This document shows, piece by piece, positions 46,337 to 57,412 of a stretch of 64,000 bases of DNA (positions are counted from its first letter, which is position 1; every line of letters starts with the position of its first letter). Source of the DNA: Blattabacterium sp. DPU (lineage in GTDB: Bacteria > Bacteroidota > Bacteroidia > Flavobacteriales > Blattabacteriaceae); contig NZ_CP049785.1 in the NCBI RefSeq assembly GCF_011290385.1, positions 200,317-264,316 on the forward strand, in the 5' to 3' direction. The translations under genes were made by a program, and so were the position numbers. Below the pieces are notes generated by a model. That model made no database searches, had not been told where the DNA came from, and saw only the letters and a program-made list of their open reading frames with translations.

Positions 46337-46891
46337 ATGAGTGATTTGGAAAGGAAATGGTATGTAATAAAAACCATGAGTGGACAAGAAAACAAGGTGA
46401 AATCATATATTGAAAATGAAGTTAGAGATAATGGATTTCAGGAACATATAGGAAAAGTGTTAGTCCCTATTGAAAAAGTTATACAAATGAGAAAAGGAAA
46501 AAAAATTCATAGAGAGAAAGTTCATTATCCTGGATATGTTATGGTAGAAGCAAATTTAGAAGGAGAAGCGGCTCATGCAATAAAAAATGTTCCGGGTGTT
46601 ATAAATTTTTTAAGTGAAGGGAAAGGTTCTTCAGCAGTTCCTATTCCTATGAGGAATGAAGAAGTTAATAAAATGTTAGGAAAAATAGATCAATTATCTG
46701 AAAGTTATGAAAATATTCGTATTCCTTTTGTAGTAGGAGAAACTATTAAAGTGATAGATGGGCCTTTTACAGGTTTTAATGGAACAATTGAAAAAATAAA
46801 TGAAGAAAAAAAAAAATTAGAATTAGCTGTTTTAATTTTTGGAAGAAAAACTCCATTAGAATTGAACTTTACACAAATAGAAAAAATTTAA
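46337..46891 (+). CDS. nusG: Transcription termination/antitermination protein NusG
   Basis: Binds RNA polymerase and the ribosome or Rho. The 184 residues begin with KWYVIKTMSGQENKVKSYIE, the NGN domain, and end with the KOW domain VGETIKVIDGPFTGFNGTIEKI. The ordinary length excludes a specialised long paralogue. It lies 13 bases after secE and 7 before rplK, within the block that ends at rpoC. Confidence 0.97.
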   Translation: MSDLERKWYVIKTMSGQENKVKSYIENEVRDNGFQEHIGKVLVPIEKVIQMRKGKKIHREKVHYPGYVMVEANLEGEAAHAIKNVPGVINFLSEGKGSSAVPIPMRNEEVNKMLGKIDQLSESYENIRIPFVVGETIKVIDGPFTGFNGTIEKINEEKKKLELAVLIFGRKTPLELNFTQIEKI

Positions 46892-46898
46892 TGGAATC

Positions 46899-47327
46899 AT
46901 GAAAAAAAAAGTAATGAAAAGAATTAGAATACAGAAAATCAATGGAGGAAAAGCAAGTCCAGCCCCTCCTATTGGTCCTATTTTGGGAAGTTCTGGAGTT
47001 AATATTATGGAATTTTGTAAACAATATAATTCTCTTACTCAAAATAAAATGGGAGAAATATGTCCAGTTATAATAACTGTATATGAAGACAAATCATTTT
47101 CTTTTGTTATTAAAAAACCTCCAGTTTCTATTCAGTTATTAGCTGTAGTAAAAAAAGAAAAAGGATCTAAAGAATCTAATCGTTTTAAAATAGGAAAAAT
47201 TAGTTTAAACAAAATTAAAATAATTGCAAAGAATAAAATGGAAGATTTTAATTGTTTTTCGATTGAATCCGCTATATCTATGATTTCCGGTACAGCTAGA
47301 TCTATGGGAATAGAAATTGATAGTTAG
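46899..47327 (+). CDS. rplK: 50S ribosomal protein L11
   Basis: A 142-residue uL11 of the GTPase-associated centre. RIQKINGGKASPAPPIGPILGSSGVNIMEFC and the C-terminal IESAISMISGTARSMGIEID are the family signature. It starts 7 bases past nusG. First of the four ribosomal genes before rpoB. Confidence 0.97.
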   Translation: MKKKVMKRIRIQKINGGKASPAPPIGPILGSSGVNIMEFCKQYNSLTQNKMGEICPVIITVYEDKSFSFVIKKPPVSIQLLAVVKKEKGSKESNRFKIGKISLNKIKIIAKNKMEDFNCFSIESAISMISGTARSMGIEIDS

Positions 47328-47357
47328 ATTATAAAATTTCATTCATTTTATCATAGT

Positions 47358-48053
47358 ATGTCAAAAAGATTAACCAAAAATAAAAAGAAAATTCTAGAAA
47401 AAGTTTCTAGTAGAAAGTATTCTCTAAAAGAAGCAATATTTCTTGTTCAAGAAATTGATTTTGTAAAATTTGATGCATCTGTTGATATTTCTGTACATCT
47501 TAATGTAGATGTTCGTATTCCTAATCAAATGGTAAGAGGGACAGTTTTATTACCTCATGGTACGGGTAAAAATATTAGTATTTTAGCTTTGGTTCCTAAA
47601 GAAAAAGAGTTAGAATCAAAAAAAGCAGGAGCAGATTATGTTGGATTAAATTATATTGAAAAAATTAAACATGGATGGACTCATGTTGATGTTATTGTTG
47701 CTACTCCTTCTGTTATGAATCAATTGGGTCCTATAGGAAAAATTCTGGGTCCTAAAGGATTAATGCCCAATCCAAAAATGGAGACCGTTTCTGCCAATCC
47801 AGAAAAATCTATTAAAGAAATTAAATCTGGAAAGATTTCTTTTAAGGCAGATCGTTATGGAATTATTCATGCTTCGGTAGGAAAAATTTCGTTTTCATAT
47901 CAATATTTATTGGAAAATATCGAAGAATTTATGAAAGTAATTATTCGGCATAAACCTTCTACATCTAAAGGTTTTTATATAAAAAGTATTTATTTATCTA
48001 GCACTATGAGTATTGGTATTCCATTGGATTTAAGAAATATTGTGAATAAATGA
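47358..48053 (+). CDS. rplA: 50S ribosomal protein L1
   Basis: A 231-residue uL1, the mobile L1 stalk protein and in many bacteria the repressor of its own operon. Key blocks are FDASVDISVHLNVDVR, LGKILGPKGLMPNPKMETV and GKISFKADRYGIIHASVGK. No L1 operator hairpin was recognised before rplK. Its TGA overlaps the rplJ ATG. Confidence 0.97.
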   Translation: MSKRLTKNKKKILEKVSSRKYSLKEAIFLVQEIDFVKFDASVDISVHLNVDVRIPNQMVRGTVLLPHGTGKNISILALVPKEKELESKKAGADYVGLNYIEKIKHGWTHVDVIVATPSVMNQLGPIGKILGPKGLMPNPKMETVSANPEKSIKEIKSGKISFKADRYGIIHASVGKISFSYQYLLENIEEFMKVIIRHKPSTSKGFYIKSIYLSSTMSIGIPLDLRNIVNK

Positions 48054-48592
48054 ATAAAAAAAATAAAAAAAAAGAAGTATTAAAATTAGTTTCTATATTA
48101 GAAAATAATGAAATGATATATTTAGTTGATATATCCAATTTAGATTCTCATAAAATATCTATTCTTAGAAAAAATTTCCATGAACATGGTATTAAAATGA
48201 AAATGGCAAAAAATACTTTATTGAAAAAAGCTATACATGAAATTTATAATAAAAAATTTGATTCTTTTTTTTCTATTTTAAATGGAAATACAACTATATT
48301 ATTTTCAAATTTCAACATTGCAAATATAACTTCAAAAATTATCAAGGATTTTCATATTAAGGAAAAAATTGAAAAACCTTATTTAAAAGGAGTTTATGCT
48401 CAAGAATCTTTTTATTTTGGAGGAAACAAAGATTTGGATTTATTGTTACATCTTAAATCAAAAGAAGATATGATCATTGAAATTTTAAATATACTTCAAT
48501 TATCAGTAAAGAATATAGTTTCATCTTTTTTAAATTCAACAAAATATCAGATATGTGGACTTTTAGAAGTTTTATCTTCTAAAAAAAAGTGA
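48050..48592 (+). CDS. rplJ: 50S ribosomal protein L10
   Basis: A 180-residue uL10, the stalk base that carries L7/L12 dimers. MYLVDISNL, the KNTLLKKAI block and the end ILNILQLSVKNIVSSFLNSTKYQICGLLEVLS are recognisable, though it is one of the more diverged ribosomal proteins here. The start is coupled to rplA. A hairpin separates it from rplL. Confidence 0.94.
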   Translation: MNKKNKKKEVLKLVSILENNEMIYLVDISNLDSHKISILRKNFHEHGIKMKMAKNTLLKKAIHEIYNKKFDSFFSILNGNTTILFSNFNIANITSKIIKDFHIKEKIEKPYLKGVYAQESFYFGGNKDLDLLLHLKSKEDMIIEILNILQLSVKNIVSSFLNSTKYQICGLLEVLSSKKK

Positions 48593-48604
48593 AAAAATGA
48601 AAAA

Positions 48605-48623
48605 GTAAGTATTCTATACTTAC
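48605..48623 (+). promoter_or_regulatory. Hairpin between rplJ and rplL
   Basis: Perfect 8-bp stem GTAAGTAT/ATACTTAC with a 3-nt loop, 12 bases after rplJ and 28 before rplL. There is no U-run, so it is not a terminator; a processing or stability element is possible. L7/L12 is needed in several copies per ribosome against one L10. Confidence 0.5.
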
Positions 48624-48651
48624 AATATTTAATAATATAAAAATTAATAAA

Positions 48652-49029
48652 ATGATAGAAAAGTTAGCAGAACAATTAGTAAATCTAACCGTAAAACAAG
48701 TTAATGAATTAGCTACTATATTAAAAAAAAAATATGGAATAGAACCATCTACTTCAGTTCAAATAAAAAATACTTCATCTCAAGATCAAAAAGAGAAAAT
48801 TTCTGAAAAAGAGGAAAAAAGTATTTTTAACATAATTTTAAAATCATCTGGAAATTCTAAATTATCTGTAGTGAAATTAGTAAAAGAAATAACTGGAAAA
48901 GGTCTTAAAGAATCTAAAGATTTAGTAGATAACATTCCCAGTGTTCTTAAAGAATCTGTAAATAAAAAAGAAGCAGAAGATTTTAAAAATAAATTTGAAG
49001 AAATAGGTGCTGAAGTGGAACTCAAATAA
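48652..49029 (+). CDS. rplL: 50S ribosomal protein L7/L12
   Basis: A 125-residue bL12: N-terminal dimer domain IEKLAEQLVNLTVKQVNELATILKKKYG, a short hinge, and the C-terminal domain KLSVVKLVKEITGKGLKESKDLVDNIP that recruits translation factors. Length and charge are normal. A 59-base gap with a hairpin precedes it, and rpoB follows after 36 bases. Confidence 0.96.
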   Translation: MIEKLAEQLVNLTVKQVNELATILKKKYGIEPSTSVQIKNTSSQDQKEKISEKEEKSIFNIILKSSGNSKLSVVKLVKEITGKGLKESKDLVDNIPSVLKESVNKKEAEDFKNKFEEIGAEVELK

Positions 49030-49065
49030 TAAGTTTACATTTTTTTTAAATCCATTAAATTAAAA

Positions 49066-52000
49066 TTGGTGAATTTGGTGAATATAGAAAAAAAAAGAAT
49101 CACTTTTGCTTCAGTAGCAAAACAAGTAGAATATCCAGATTTTTTGGGTATTCAAATCAAATCATTTAAAGAGTTTTTTCAATTAGATGCAAAACCAGAA
49201 GATAAAAAAAATGAGGGGTTATTCAAAGCTTTTACAGAAAATTTTCCAATTTCTGATGCTAGAAATTCTTTTGTTTTAGAATTTAAAGGGTATTCGATAG
49301 ATTCTCCTAGATATTCAATAGAAGAATGTATAGAAAGAGGTTTAACTTATAGTGTTCCTTTAAAAGCTAAATTAAAATTGTATTGTACTGATCCTGAACA
49401 CGAAGATTTTGAAACAGTGTATCAAGATGTTTATTTAGGAACATGTCCTTATATGACTCCATCTGGTTCATTTATTTTTAATGGATCGGAAAGAGTAATT
49501 GTATCTCAATTACATCGTTCTCCTGGTGTTTTTTTCGGTCAATCCCATCATGCTAATGGAACAAAACTTTATTCTGCTAGAATTATTCCATTTAAAGGAT
49601 CATGGATAGAATTTGCTACAGATATTAATAATGTTATGTATGCATATATTGATAGAAAGAAAAAATTGCCTATGACAACTTTATTACGTGCCATAGGATA
49701 TGAAAGAGATAAAGATATATTGGAAATATTTGATTTAGCTGAAGAAATAAAAATAGAAAATAATGAAAAAAATATTTTAAATAAAACTCTAGCAGCTAGA
49801 GTTTTAAAAATTTGGCATGAAGATTTTGTTGACGAAGATACAGGTGAAGTTTTGTCTGTAGAAAAAAATGAAATTCTTATAGATAGAAATGTTTTTTTAA
49901 AAGAAGAACATATTGATATTTTAATTCATCATGAAATAAAAACTATTTTAGTGCATAAAGAAGGAGAAAGAAAGAAAGATTATTCTATTATTTATAATAC
50001 TTTACATAAGGATCCCACTAATTCTGAAAAAGAAGCTGTAGAATATATTTATAGACAACTTAGAAATACTGAACCTCCAGATGAAGAAACTGCTAGAGGA
50101 GTTATAGATAAACTTTTTTTTTCCGATGCTAGATATAGTTTAGGACCTGTAGGTAGATATCGGTTAAATAAACGTCTAGGTCTAAATATAGATCCTGATT
50201 ATCTAGTTTTAACTAAAAAAGATATTATTGCAATAGTAGAACATTTAAATGCTTTGTTTAATTCTAAAAGAGAAGTAGATGATATTGATCATTTATCTAA
50301 TAGAAGAGTAAGAACAGTAGGAGAACAATTGTATACTCAATTTAGTATTGGTTTAGCTAGAATGGCTAGAACCATAAGAGAAAGAATGAATGTTCGTGAT
50401 AATGAAGTTTTTATGCCAGTAGATCTGATTAATGCTAAAACTTTATCATCCGTAATAAATACTTTTTTTGGAACAAACCAGTTATCTCAATTTATGGATC
50501 AAACAAATCCTTTATCTGAAATTACTCATAAAAGAAGACTTTCAGCATTAGGTCCTGGTGGATTATCCAGAGAAAGAGCAGGTTTTGAGGTAAGAGATGT
50601 TAATTATTCTCATTATGGAAGATTATGTCCTATAGAAACTCCAGAAGGACCAAATATAGGTTTAATATCTTCTCTATCTGTATTTGCGAAAATTAATAAT
50701 ATGGGATTTGTTGAAACTCCTTATAGAATTGTATATAATGGAAAAGTAGATTTAAAATCTAAAGTAAAATATTTAAGTGCAGAAGAGGAAGAAGGTAAAA
50801 TTATAGCACAAGCTAATGCTATTGATGAATATGGAAATTTTTTATATGATAGAATTATAGTTCGTGAAGATGGAGATTTTCCTATAGTTAATCCCAATCA
50901 AGTAAATTATATAGATGTAGCTCCAAATCAAATTGCTTCTATATCTGCTTCTCTAATTCCTTTTTTAGAACATGATGATGCAAATAGAGCTTTGATGGGA
51001 TCTAATATGATGCGCCAAGCCGTTCCTTTATTAAAACCTGAAACACCTATTGTAGGAACTGGTTTAGAAGAACAAGTCGCAAGAGATTCACGTATATTAA
51101 TTAATGCAAAAAAAAATGGATTAGTGGAATATGTTGATGCCAATAAAATTATTATTCGTTATGATAAAACAGATAAAGAAAATTTAGTAAATTTTGATTT
51201 TCAAGTTCAAGTATATGATTTGATAAAATTTAGAAAAACAAATCAAAATACATGTATAAATTTAAAGCCTATTGTAAGAAAAGGAACGAGAGTAATTCAG
51301 GGACAAATTTTATGTGAAGGTTATGCTACAGAAAATGGCGAATTATCTTTAGGAAGGAATTTAAAAGCCGCTTTTATTCCATGTAATGGATATAACTTCG
51401 AAGATGCTGTTTTAATTTCAGAAAAAGTGGTAAGTGAAGATTGGTTTACTTCTATACATATAGATGAATACTCTTTAGATGTTCGTGATACAAAATTAGG
51501 AATGGAAGAATTAACTAATGATATACCTAATGTTAGTGAAGAAGCAACCAAAAATTTAGATGAAAATGGAATAATAAGAGTAGGAGCAGAAGTTAAACCT
51601 GGAGATATTCTTATTGGAAAAATAACTCCAAAAGGAGAATCTGATCCTACTCCAGAAGAAAAATTATTAAGAGCTATTTTTGGAGATAAAGCTGGAAATG
51701 TAAAGGATGCTTCTCTAAGAGCAGAACCGTCATTATTTGGAGTTGTTATAGATACAAAACTTTTCACTAGAAGTATAAAAGATAAAGTATCTAGAGCTCA
51801 GGATAAAATAAAGATAACACATCTAGAAAAAGAATATGAAAAAAAATTTTCAAATTTAAAAAACTTATTAATTAAAAAATTGCAATCTATTTTAGATGGA
51901 AAGTTATGTCTCAATTCTGTTTTCAATGAAAAAAAACAGGAAATAATAAAAAAAGGAACAAAATTTACAATAAAAATACTGAGTAGTATACATGATTATA

Positions 52001-52884
52001 TAGATATTCATTATAGTGATTGGACTGATAATATTGAAATTAATAATTTAATATCAGAAATTTTACATAATTATAAAATCGCAGTGAGTGATTTAAATGG
52101 AACTTTTAAACATCAAAAATTCTCTATTACTGTTGGGGATGAATTACCTTCAGGAATAATCAAAATGGCAAAAGTATATATTGCGAAAAAAAGAAAACTA
52201 AAAGTAGGAGATAAAATGGCAGGAAGACATGGAAATAAAGGTGTAGTAGCTAGAATATTGAGAGAAGAAGATATGCCTTTTTTAGAAGATGGAAGTCCTG
52301 TCGATATTGTTTTAAATCCTTTAGGCGTTCCCTCTAGAATGAATATAGGACAAATATATGAGACGGTATTGGGTTGGGCTGGAAAAAAATTAAATGTTAA
52401 ATTTTCAACACCTATATTTGATGGAGCAACAATAGAAGAAATTAGTAAATATACAGACAAAGCTCAAATTCCTCGTTTTGGTACTACCTATTTGTTTGAT
52501 GGAGGAACAGGAGAAAGGTTTGATCAACCTGCCACTGTAGGAGTGATATATATGTTGAAATTAGGTCATATGGTAGATGATAAAATGCATGCACGTTCAA
52601 TAGGTCCTTATTCTTTAATTACTCAACAACCTTTAGGAGGTAAAGCTCAATTTGGAGGACAACGTTTTGGTGAAATGGAAGTTTGGGCTTTAGAAGCTTT
52701 TGGTGCTTCTAATATTTTACGTGAAATTTTAACTGTTAAATCAGATGATGTTCCTGGAAGAGCTAAAACTTATGAATCTATAGTAAAAGGAGAAACCATG
52801 CCTGAACCTAATAATCCAGAATCTTTTAATGTTCTTTGTTATGAATTAAAAGGATTAGGATTAGATATACGTTTAGAAGAATAG
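49066..52884 (+). CDS. rpoB: DNA-directed RNA polymerase subunit beta
   Basis: Catalytic-core subunit of 1272 residues with the usual domains. [11 protein letters not shown] lies in the N-terminal part, the rifampicin-region stretch [21 protein letters not shown] and [20 protein letters not shown] in the middle, and the C-terminal [21 protein letters not shown]. The rifampicin-pocket residues look wild type (Asp, His and Ser of [17 protein letters not shown] present). The start is unsure because TTG 49066, GTG 49069, TTG 49075 and GTG 49078 are all in frame. rpoC follows 29 bases later. Confidence 0.97.
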   Translation: MVNLVNIEKKRITFASVAKQVEYPDFLGIQIKSFKEFFQLDAKPEDKKNEGLFKAFTENFPISDARNSFVLEFKGYSIDSPRYSIEECIERGLTYSVPLKAKLKLYCTDPEHEDFETVYQDVYLGTCPYMTPSGSFIFNGSERVIVSQLHRSPGVFFGQSHHANGTKLYSARIIPFKGSWIEFATDINNVMYAYIDRKKKLPMTTLLRAIGYERDKDILEIFDLAEEIKIENNEKNILNKTLAARVLKIWHEDFVDEDTGEVLSVEKNEILIDRNVFLKEEHIDILIHHEIKTILVHKEGERKKDYSIIYNTLHKDPTNSEKEAVEYIYRQLRNTEPPDEETARGVIDKLFFSDARYSLGPVGRYRLNKRLGLNIDPDYLVLTKKDIIAIVEHLNALFNSKREVDDIDHLSNRRVRTVGEQLYTQFSIGLARMARTIRERMNVRDNEVFMPVDLINAKTLSSVINTFFGTNQLSQFMDQTNPLSEITHKRRLSALGPGGLSRERAGFEVRDVNYSHYGRLCPIETPEGPNIGLISSLSVFAKINNMGFVETPYRIVYNGKVDLKSKVKYLSAEEEEGKIIAQANAIDEYGNFLYDRIIVREDGDFPIVNPNQVNYIDVAPNQIASISASLIPFLEHDDANRALMGSNMMRQAVPLLKPETPIVGTGLEEQVARDSRILINAKKNGLVEYVDANKIIIRYDKTDKENLVNFDFQVQVYDLIKFRKTNQNTCINLKPIVRKGTRVIQGQILCEGYATENGELSLGRNLKAAFIPCNGYNFEDAVLISEKVVSEDWFTSIHIDEYSLDVRDTKLGMEELTNDIPNVSEEATKNLDENGIIRVGAEVKPGDILIGKITPKGESDPTPEEKLLRAIFGDKAGNVKDASLRAEPSLFGVVIDTKLFTRSIKDKVSRAQDKIKITHLEKEYEKKFSNLKNLLIKKLQSILDGKLCLNSVFNEKKQEIIKKGTKFTIKILSSIHDYIDIHYSDWTDNIEINNLISEILHNYKIAVSDLNGTFKHQKFSITVGDELPSGIIKMAKVYIAKKRKLKVGDKMAGRHGNKGVVARILREEDMPFLEDGSPVDIVLNPLGVPSRMNIGQIYETVLGWAGKKLNVKFSTPIFDGATIEEISKYTDKAQIPRFGTTYLFDGGTGERFDQPATVGVIYMLKLGHMVDDKMHARSIGPYSLITQQPLGGKAQFGGQRFGEMEVWALEAFGASNILREILTVKSDDVPGRAKTYESIVKGETMPEPNNPESFNVLCYELKGLGLDIRLEE

Positions 52885-52913
52885 AGTGAATTTTTGTTAT
52901 TCCATTAAAAAAA

Positions 52914-55900
52914 ATGAATAGAAAAAGAAACAATAAATTTAATAAAATAATTATTCGATTAGCTTCTCCAGAAGTTATATTGAAAGAATCACATGGAGAA
53001 GTATTAAAACCGGAAACAATTAATTACCGTACTCATAAACCAGAAAGAGATGGTCTTTTTTGTGAACGAATTTTTGGTCCAGTAAAAGATTATGAATGTG
53101 CTTGTGGAAAATATAAAAGAATTCGTTATAAAGGGATTATTTGTGATCGATGTGGAGTTGAAGTTACCGAAAAAAAAGTAAGAAGAGAACGTATGGGACA
53201 TATAAGTCTTGTAGTTCCTATTGTTCATATTTGGTGTTTTCGATCATCTCCTAATAAAATTGGATATTTATTAGGCTTATCTTCTAAAAAACTTGAAATG
53301 ATTATTTATTATGAACGATATGTTGTGATTCAAGGAGGATTAGGTTTACGTTCGGATGGATCTATTTTTAATAAAGGAGATTTTCTTACTGAAGAAGAAT
53401 ATTTACAAGTTTTAAACAAACTCCCAAAAGGAAATCAACAATTAGAAGATTCCGATCCCAATAAATTTATTGCTAAAATGGGAGCAGAATGTATAGAAGA
53501 TCTTTTAAATAGAGTAGATTTGGATCTTTTATCAATGGAATTAAGAAATCAAGCTAATAATGAAACTTCTAAACAAAGACGTACAGAAGCATTAAAACGT
53601 TTACAGATTGTTGAATCTTTTAGAGAAGGAAAAAAAAATGGAGGAAATCCATCTTGGATGATTATTCATGTATTAGCAGTGATTCCTCCTGAATTACGTC
53701 CTTTAGTTCCTTTAGATGGAGGAAGATATGCTGCTTCTGATATGACTGATTTATATCGTCGTGTACTTATAAGAAATAATCGTTTGAAAAGACTTATAGA
53801 AATCAAAGCTCCTGAAGTCATTTTACGAAATGAAAAAAGAATGCTTCAAGAAGCTGTTGATTCTCTTTTTGATAATTCAAGAAAAGTTTCTGCTGTAAAA
53901 TCAGAAGGAAATCGTCCTTTAAAATCTTTATCTGATGCATTAAAAGGGAAACAAGGTCGTTTTAGACAGAATCTTCTTGGAAAAAGAGTAGATTATTCAG
54001 CGCGATCTGTTATTGTAGTAGGCCCCCATTTGAAATTACATGAGTGCGGATTGCCTAAAGATATGGCCGCAGAACTTTATAAACCTTTTATTATCAGAAA
54101 GTTAATTGAAAGAGGAATAGTAAAAACAGTAAAGTCTTCCAAAAAAATTATTGATAAAAGAGATCCCATGATATGGGATATTTTAGAAAATGTTTTAAAA
54201 GGACATCCTGTTTTATTGAATCGAGCTCCTACATTACATAGATTAGGAATTCAAGCTTTTCAACCTAAATTGATAGAAGGAAAAGCTATTCAATTACATC
54301 CTTTAGTTTGTGCTGCTTTCAATGCAGATTTTGATGGAGATCAAATGGCTGTTCATTTACCTTTATCTCATGGAGCCATATTAGAAGCTCAACTTCTGAT
54401 GTTAGCTTCTCAAAATATATTAAATCCTGCAAATGGGTCTCCTATTACAGTCCCTTCTCAAGATATGGTATTAGGACTATATTATATGACTAAACCTTTA
54501 GTATCAGATTCTGAAAGAAAAGTGAAGGGAGAAGGACTTATTTTTTATTCTCCAGAAGAAGTTGAAATAGCATATAATCAAAATGTAGTAGATTTACATG
54601 CTTTGATTAAAGTTAAAGTTTTTATCCGTGAAGAAGAAAAATTTATATCCAAAATAATAGAAACAACTGTAGGAAGAGTTTTATTTAATCAAGTAGTACC
54701 CAAAAAAGTAGGATTCATTAATGAATCTCTTACAAAAAAGTCTTTGAGAGAAATTATAGGTAAAATATTACATATTACAGATGTTCCTACTACTGCTAAC
54801 TTTTTAGATGATATTAAAGAATTAGGTTTCTATAATGCATTTAAAGGGGGATTATCTTTTGGGTTGGGAGACATTATTATTCCTGACAATAAAAAAAAGA
54901 TGGTTTTTCATGCTATTAAACAAGTAGATAATGTAAAAATGAATTATAATATGGGATTGATCACGAATAATGAACGATATAACCAAGTAATTGATATATG
55001 GACAAATACTAATGCTATGCTTACTGAAAAAGTAATGAAATATATGCGTGAAGATAGAAATGGATTTAATCCCGTATATATGATGTTAGATTCTGGAGCA
55101 AGAGGTTCTAAAGAACAAATACGTCAACTTTCAGGAATGCGTGGTTTAATGGCTAAACCTCAAAAAGCAGGATCTTCTGGAGGAGAAATTATTGAAAATC
55201 CTATTTTATCTAATTTTAGAGAAGGTCTTTCTATTTTAGAATATTTTATATCTACTCATGGAGCTAGAAAAGGATTAGCTGATACTGCATTAAAAACTGC
55301 AGATGCGGGATATCTCACAAGACGTTTAGTTGATGCAGCTCAAGATGTTATCATTAAAATAGATGATTGTAAAACTTTACGAGGATTAGAAATTTCTGCA
55401 TTAAAAAAAAATGAAGAGGTTGTAGAAACTTTATTTGATAGAATTTTAGGGCGTATATCTTTAAATGATATTTATAAAAAAAATGAATTGATAATTTCTT
55501 CAGGAGAGATGATTAATGAAAAAATTGCAGAAATAATTGATAAATCTGGAATTGAAATAGTAGAAGTTAGATCTCCTTTGACTTGTGAAGCAAAAATGGG
55601 AATTTGTTCTAAATGTTATGGTCGTAATTTATCTACAGGAAAAATAGCTCAAAAAGGAGAAGCAGTTGGAGTTCTTGCGGCACAATCAATTGGAGAACCA
55701 GGAACACAATTGACTTTACGAACTTTTCATGTTGGAGGAACAGCAGGAAATATTACGGAATCTTCACAAATAAAAGCAAAATATGAAGGAATCATAGAAT
55801 TCGAAGATTTAAAATTGGTGGAAACAAAACAAAATTCTAATCAAATAGGAATAGTAGTTTCTCGAACTACGGAAATGAAACTATTCAATTTAAAAAAGTC

Positions 55901-57143
55901 ATCTGTTTTAATGGCAAATAATATTCCTTATGGTGCTTGTTTGTATGTGAAACATGGAGCTCAATTAAAAATAGGAGACACAATTTGCAAATGGGATTTG
56001 TATAATGCAGTTATTGTTGCAGAATTTTCTGGAACAATATCTTACCAACATTTAGAGAAAGGAGTAACATATCAAGTAGAAATAGATGAACAAACTGGAT
56101 TTCAAGAAAAAGTTATAACGGAAGTAAGAAATAAAAATTTGATCCCAACATTAAAAATTCTTAATGAAAAAAACGAGGAACTAAAAGTGTATAATCTTCC
56201 AGTTGGAGCTCATTTAATGGTAGAAAATGAAGAAAAAATAGATATAGGAAAAATATTAGTAAAGGTTCCAAGAAAAACAGCTAAATCAGGAGATATCACA
56301 GGAGGGTTACCTCGTTTATCTGAATTATTTGAAGCACGTAATCCATCTAATCCAGCTGTAGTATCAGAAATGGATGGAATAGTTAGTCATGGAAAAATAA
56401 AAAGAGGAAATAGAGAAATCATTGTAGAATCTAAAACAGGAGAAATTAGAAAATATTTAGTAAAATTATCTAATCAAATACTTGTACAGGAAAATGATTA
56501 TGTAAAAGCAGGAATGCCATTATCAGATGGAGCAATCACCCCTAATGATATTTTAAATATAAGAGGCCCTAGAGCTGTTCAAGAATATTTAGTGAAAGAA
56601 ATACAAGAAGTGTATCGTTTGCAAGGTGTAAAAATTAATGATAAACATTTTGAGGTTATTGTTTTACAAATGATGAGAAAAGTAGAAGTAATAGATGTAG
56701 GAGATAGCAAATTTTTAGAAGGGAATATAGAATATAAAGATGATTTTATAGAAGAAAATGATAGAATTTCTCAAATGAGAGTAGTAGAAGATTCCGGAGA
56801 TTCTGAAACATTTAAAAATGGAGATATTATTAGTTACAGAGATTTAATAAATGAAAATACAGTTATAAAATATAAAAATAAAAAATTAATCAAAACTAGA
56901 AATGCAATTCCTGCTACGGCAAGGCCTATTTTACAAGGAATCACAAGAGCTGCATTACAAACCAAATCTTTTATTTCTGCAGCTTCATTTCAAGAAACAA
57001 CAAAAGTTTTGAGTGAAGCAGCTATAAGTAGCAAAATTGATCATTTACATGGATTAAAGGAAAATGTTATTGTAGGACATAAAATTCCCGCCGGAACTGG
57101 ATTGAGAGAATATGAATCCATTTTTACAGATATTTCGCAATGA
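52914..57143 (+). CDS. rpoC: DNA-directed RNA polymerase subunit beta'
   Basis: The other catalytic subunit, 1409 residues. The N-terminal zinc site reads [11 protein letters not shown]...CDRCGVEV, the Mg-binding loop [12 protein letters not shown] is intact, and the second zinc site is [14 protein letters not shown]. The bridge helix and trigger loop region ([16 protein letters not shown]) is complete, and the C terminus ends in PAGTGLREY. There are no large insertions or frameshifts. Its stop codon lies within the terminator stem that ends the block. Confidence 0.98.
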   Translation: MNRKRNNKFNKIIIRLASPEVILKESHGEVLKPETINYRTHKPERDGLFCERIFGPVKDYECACGKYKRIRYKGIICDRCGVEVTEKKVRRERMGHISLVVPIVHIWCFRSSPNKIGYLLGLSSKKLEMIIYYERYVVIQGGLGLRSDGSIFNKGDFLTEEEYLQVLNKLPKGNQQLEDSDPNKFIAKMGAECIEDLLNRVDLDLLSMELRNQANNETSKQRRTEALKRLQIVESFREGKKNGGNPSWMIIHVLAVIPPELRPLVPLDGGRYAASDMTDLYRRVLIRNNRLKRLIEIKAPEVILRNEKRMLQEAVDSLFDNSRKVSAVKSEGNRPLKSLSDALKGKQGRFRQNLLGKRVDYSARSVIVVGPHLKLHECGLPKDMAAELYKPFIIRKLIERGIVKTVKSSKKIIDKRDPMIWDILENVLKGHPVLLNRAPTLHRLGIQAFQPKLIEGKAIQLHPLVCAAFNADFDGDQMAVHLPLSHGAILEAQLLMLASQNILNPANGSPITVPSQDMVLGLYYMTKPLVSDSERKVKGEGLIFYSPEEVEIAYNQNVVDLHALIKVKVFIREEEKFISKIIETTVGRVLFNQVVPKKVGFINESLTKKSLREIIGKILHITDVPTTANFLDDIKELGFYNAFKGGLSFGLGDIIIPDNKKKMVFHAIKQVDNVKMNYNMGLITNNERYNQVIDIWTNTNAMLTEKVMKYMREDRNGFNPVYMMLDSGARGSKEQIRQLSGMRGLMAKPQKAGSSGGEIIENPILSNFREGLSILEYFISTHGARKGLADTALKTADAGYLTRRLVDAAQDVIIKIDDCKTLRGLEISALKKNEEVVETLFDRILGRISLNDIYKKNELIISSGEMINEKIAEIIDKSGIEIVEVRSPLTCEAKMGICSKCYGRNLSTGKIAQKGEAVGVLAAQSIGEPGTQLTLRTFHVGGTAGNITESSQIKAKYEGIIEFEDLKLVETKQNSNQIGIVVSRTTEMKLFNLKKSSVLMANNIPYGACLYVKHGAQLKIGDTICKWDLYNAVIVAEFSGTISYQHLEKGVTYQVEIDEQTGFQEKVITEVRNKNLIPTLKILNEKNEELKVYNLPVGAHLMVENEEKIDIGKILVKVPRKTAKSGDITGGLPRLSELFEARNPSNPAVVSEMDGIVSHGKIKRGNREIIVESKTGEIRKYLVKLSNQILVQENDYVKAGMPLSDGAITPNDILNIRGPRAVQEYLVKEIQEVYRLQGVKINDKHFEVIVLQMMRKVEVIDVGDSKFLEGNIEYKDDFIEENDRISQMRVVEDSGDSETFKNGDIISYRDLINENTVIKYKNKKLIKTRNAIPATARPILQGITRAALQTKSFISAASFQETTKVLSEAAISSKIDHLHGLKENVIVGHKIPAGTGLREYESIFTDISQ

Positions 57144-57170
57144 ATATAGCATGAATAATCATGCTATATT
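57143..57170 (+). terminator. rpoC terminator
   Basis: Perfect 11-bp stem AATATAGCATG/CATGCTATATT with a 6-nt loop (AATAAT), beginning at the last base of the rpoC stop codon and followed by TGACTTTTTG. It is the clearest hairpin after the block and probably ends its transcript. Confidence 0.6.
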
Positions 57171-57181
57171 TGACTTTTTGT

Positions 57182-57358
57182 TTAATGCATATATATCTTG
57201 TCTGGTTCATTCTCATTTAATATTTCAATAATTCTCCTCACACCGGGATTTTTACGCATGAAGATTTCCAAAGTTAGTGGTTCTTCTTCCTGATTTGTTG
57301 ATGCGACTTTTGGATTTTGATCGTTAGTATCACATTTATATTTTTTATAAAAATACAA
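57182..57358 (-). CDS. Possible 58-aa protein of unknown function
   Basis: An open frame from a TTG at 57358 to TAA at 57182, counted by me as 58 residues, downstream of glnS on the same strand. It has no ATG start and is not recognised. It contains NQEEEPLTLEIF, then MRKNPGVRRIIEILNENEPDK, with mixed hydrophobic and charged residues as in a real small helical protein. Its middle has more G+C than the flanks, which would suit coding or remnant-gene sequence. It could also be the 3' remnant of a lost gene. I do not propose a function. Confidence 0.35.
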   Translation of the reverse strand: MYFYKKYKCDTNDQNPKVASTNQEEEPLTLEIFMRKNPGVRRIIEILNENEPDKIYMH

Positions 57359-57412
57359 TATGTATGATTACATATTAATATTCAGATATATACAAAATTA
57401 TATTATATATAT

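Noticed and set aside
47330-47351. Hairpin ATAAAAT/ATTTTAT between rplK and rplA as L1 operator
   Set aside because: Seven A/T pairs with a 7-nt loop are expected by chance in this composition, and no rRNA-like L1 site is visible.
51321-51767. 148-aa minus-strand frame inside rpoB
   Set aside because: Shadow of the highly conserved rpoB frame, with no start context and no recognisable family. The same holds for the smaller antisense frames in rpoB, guaB and rplL.
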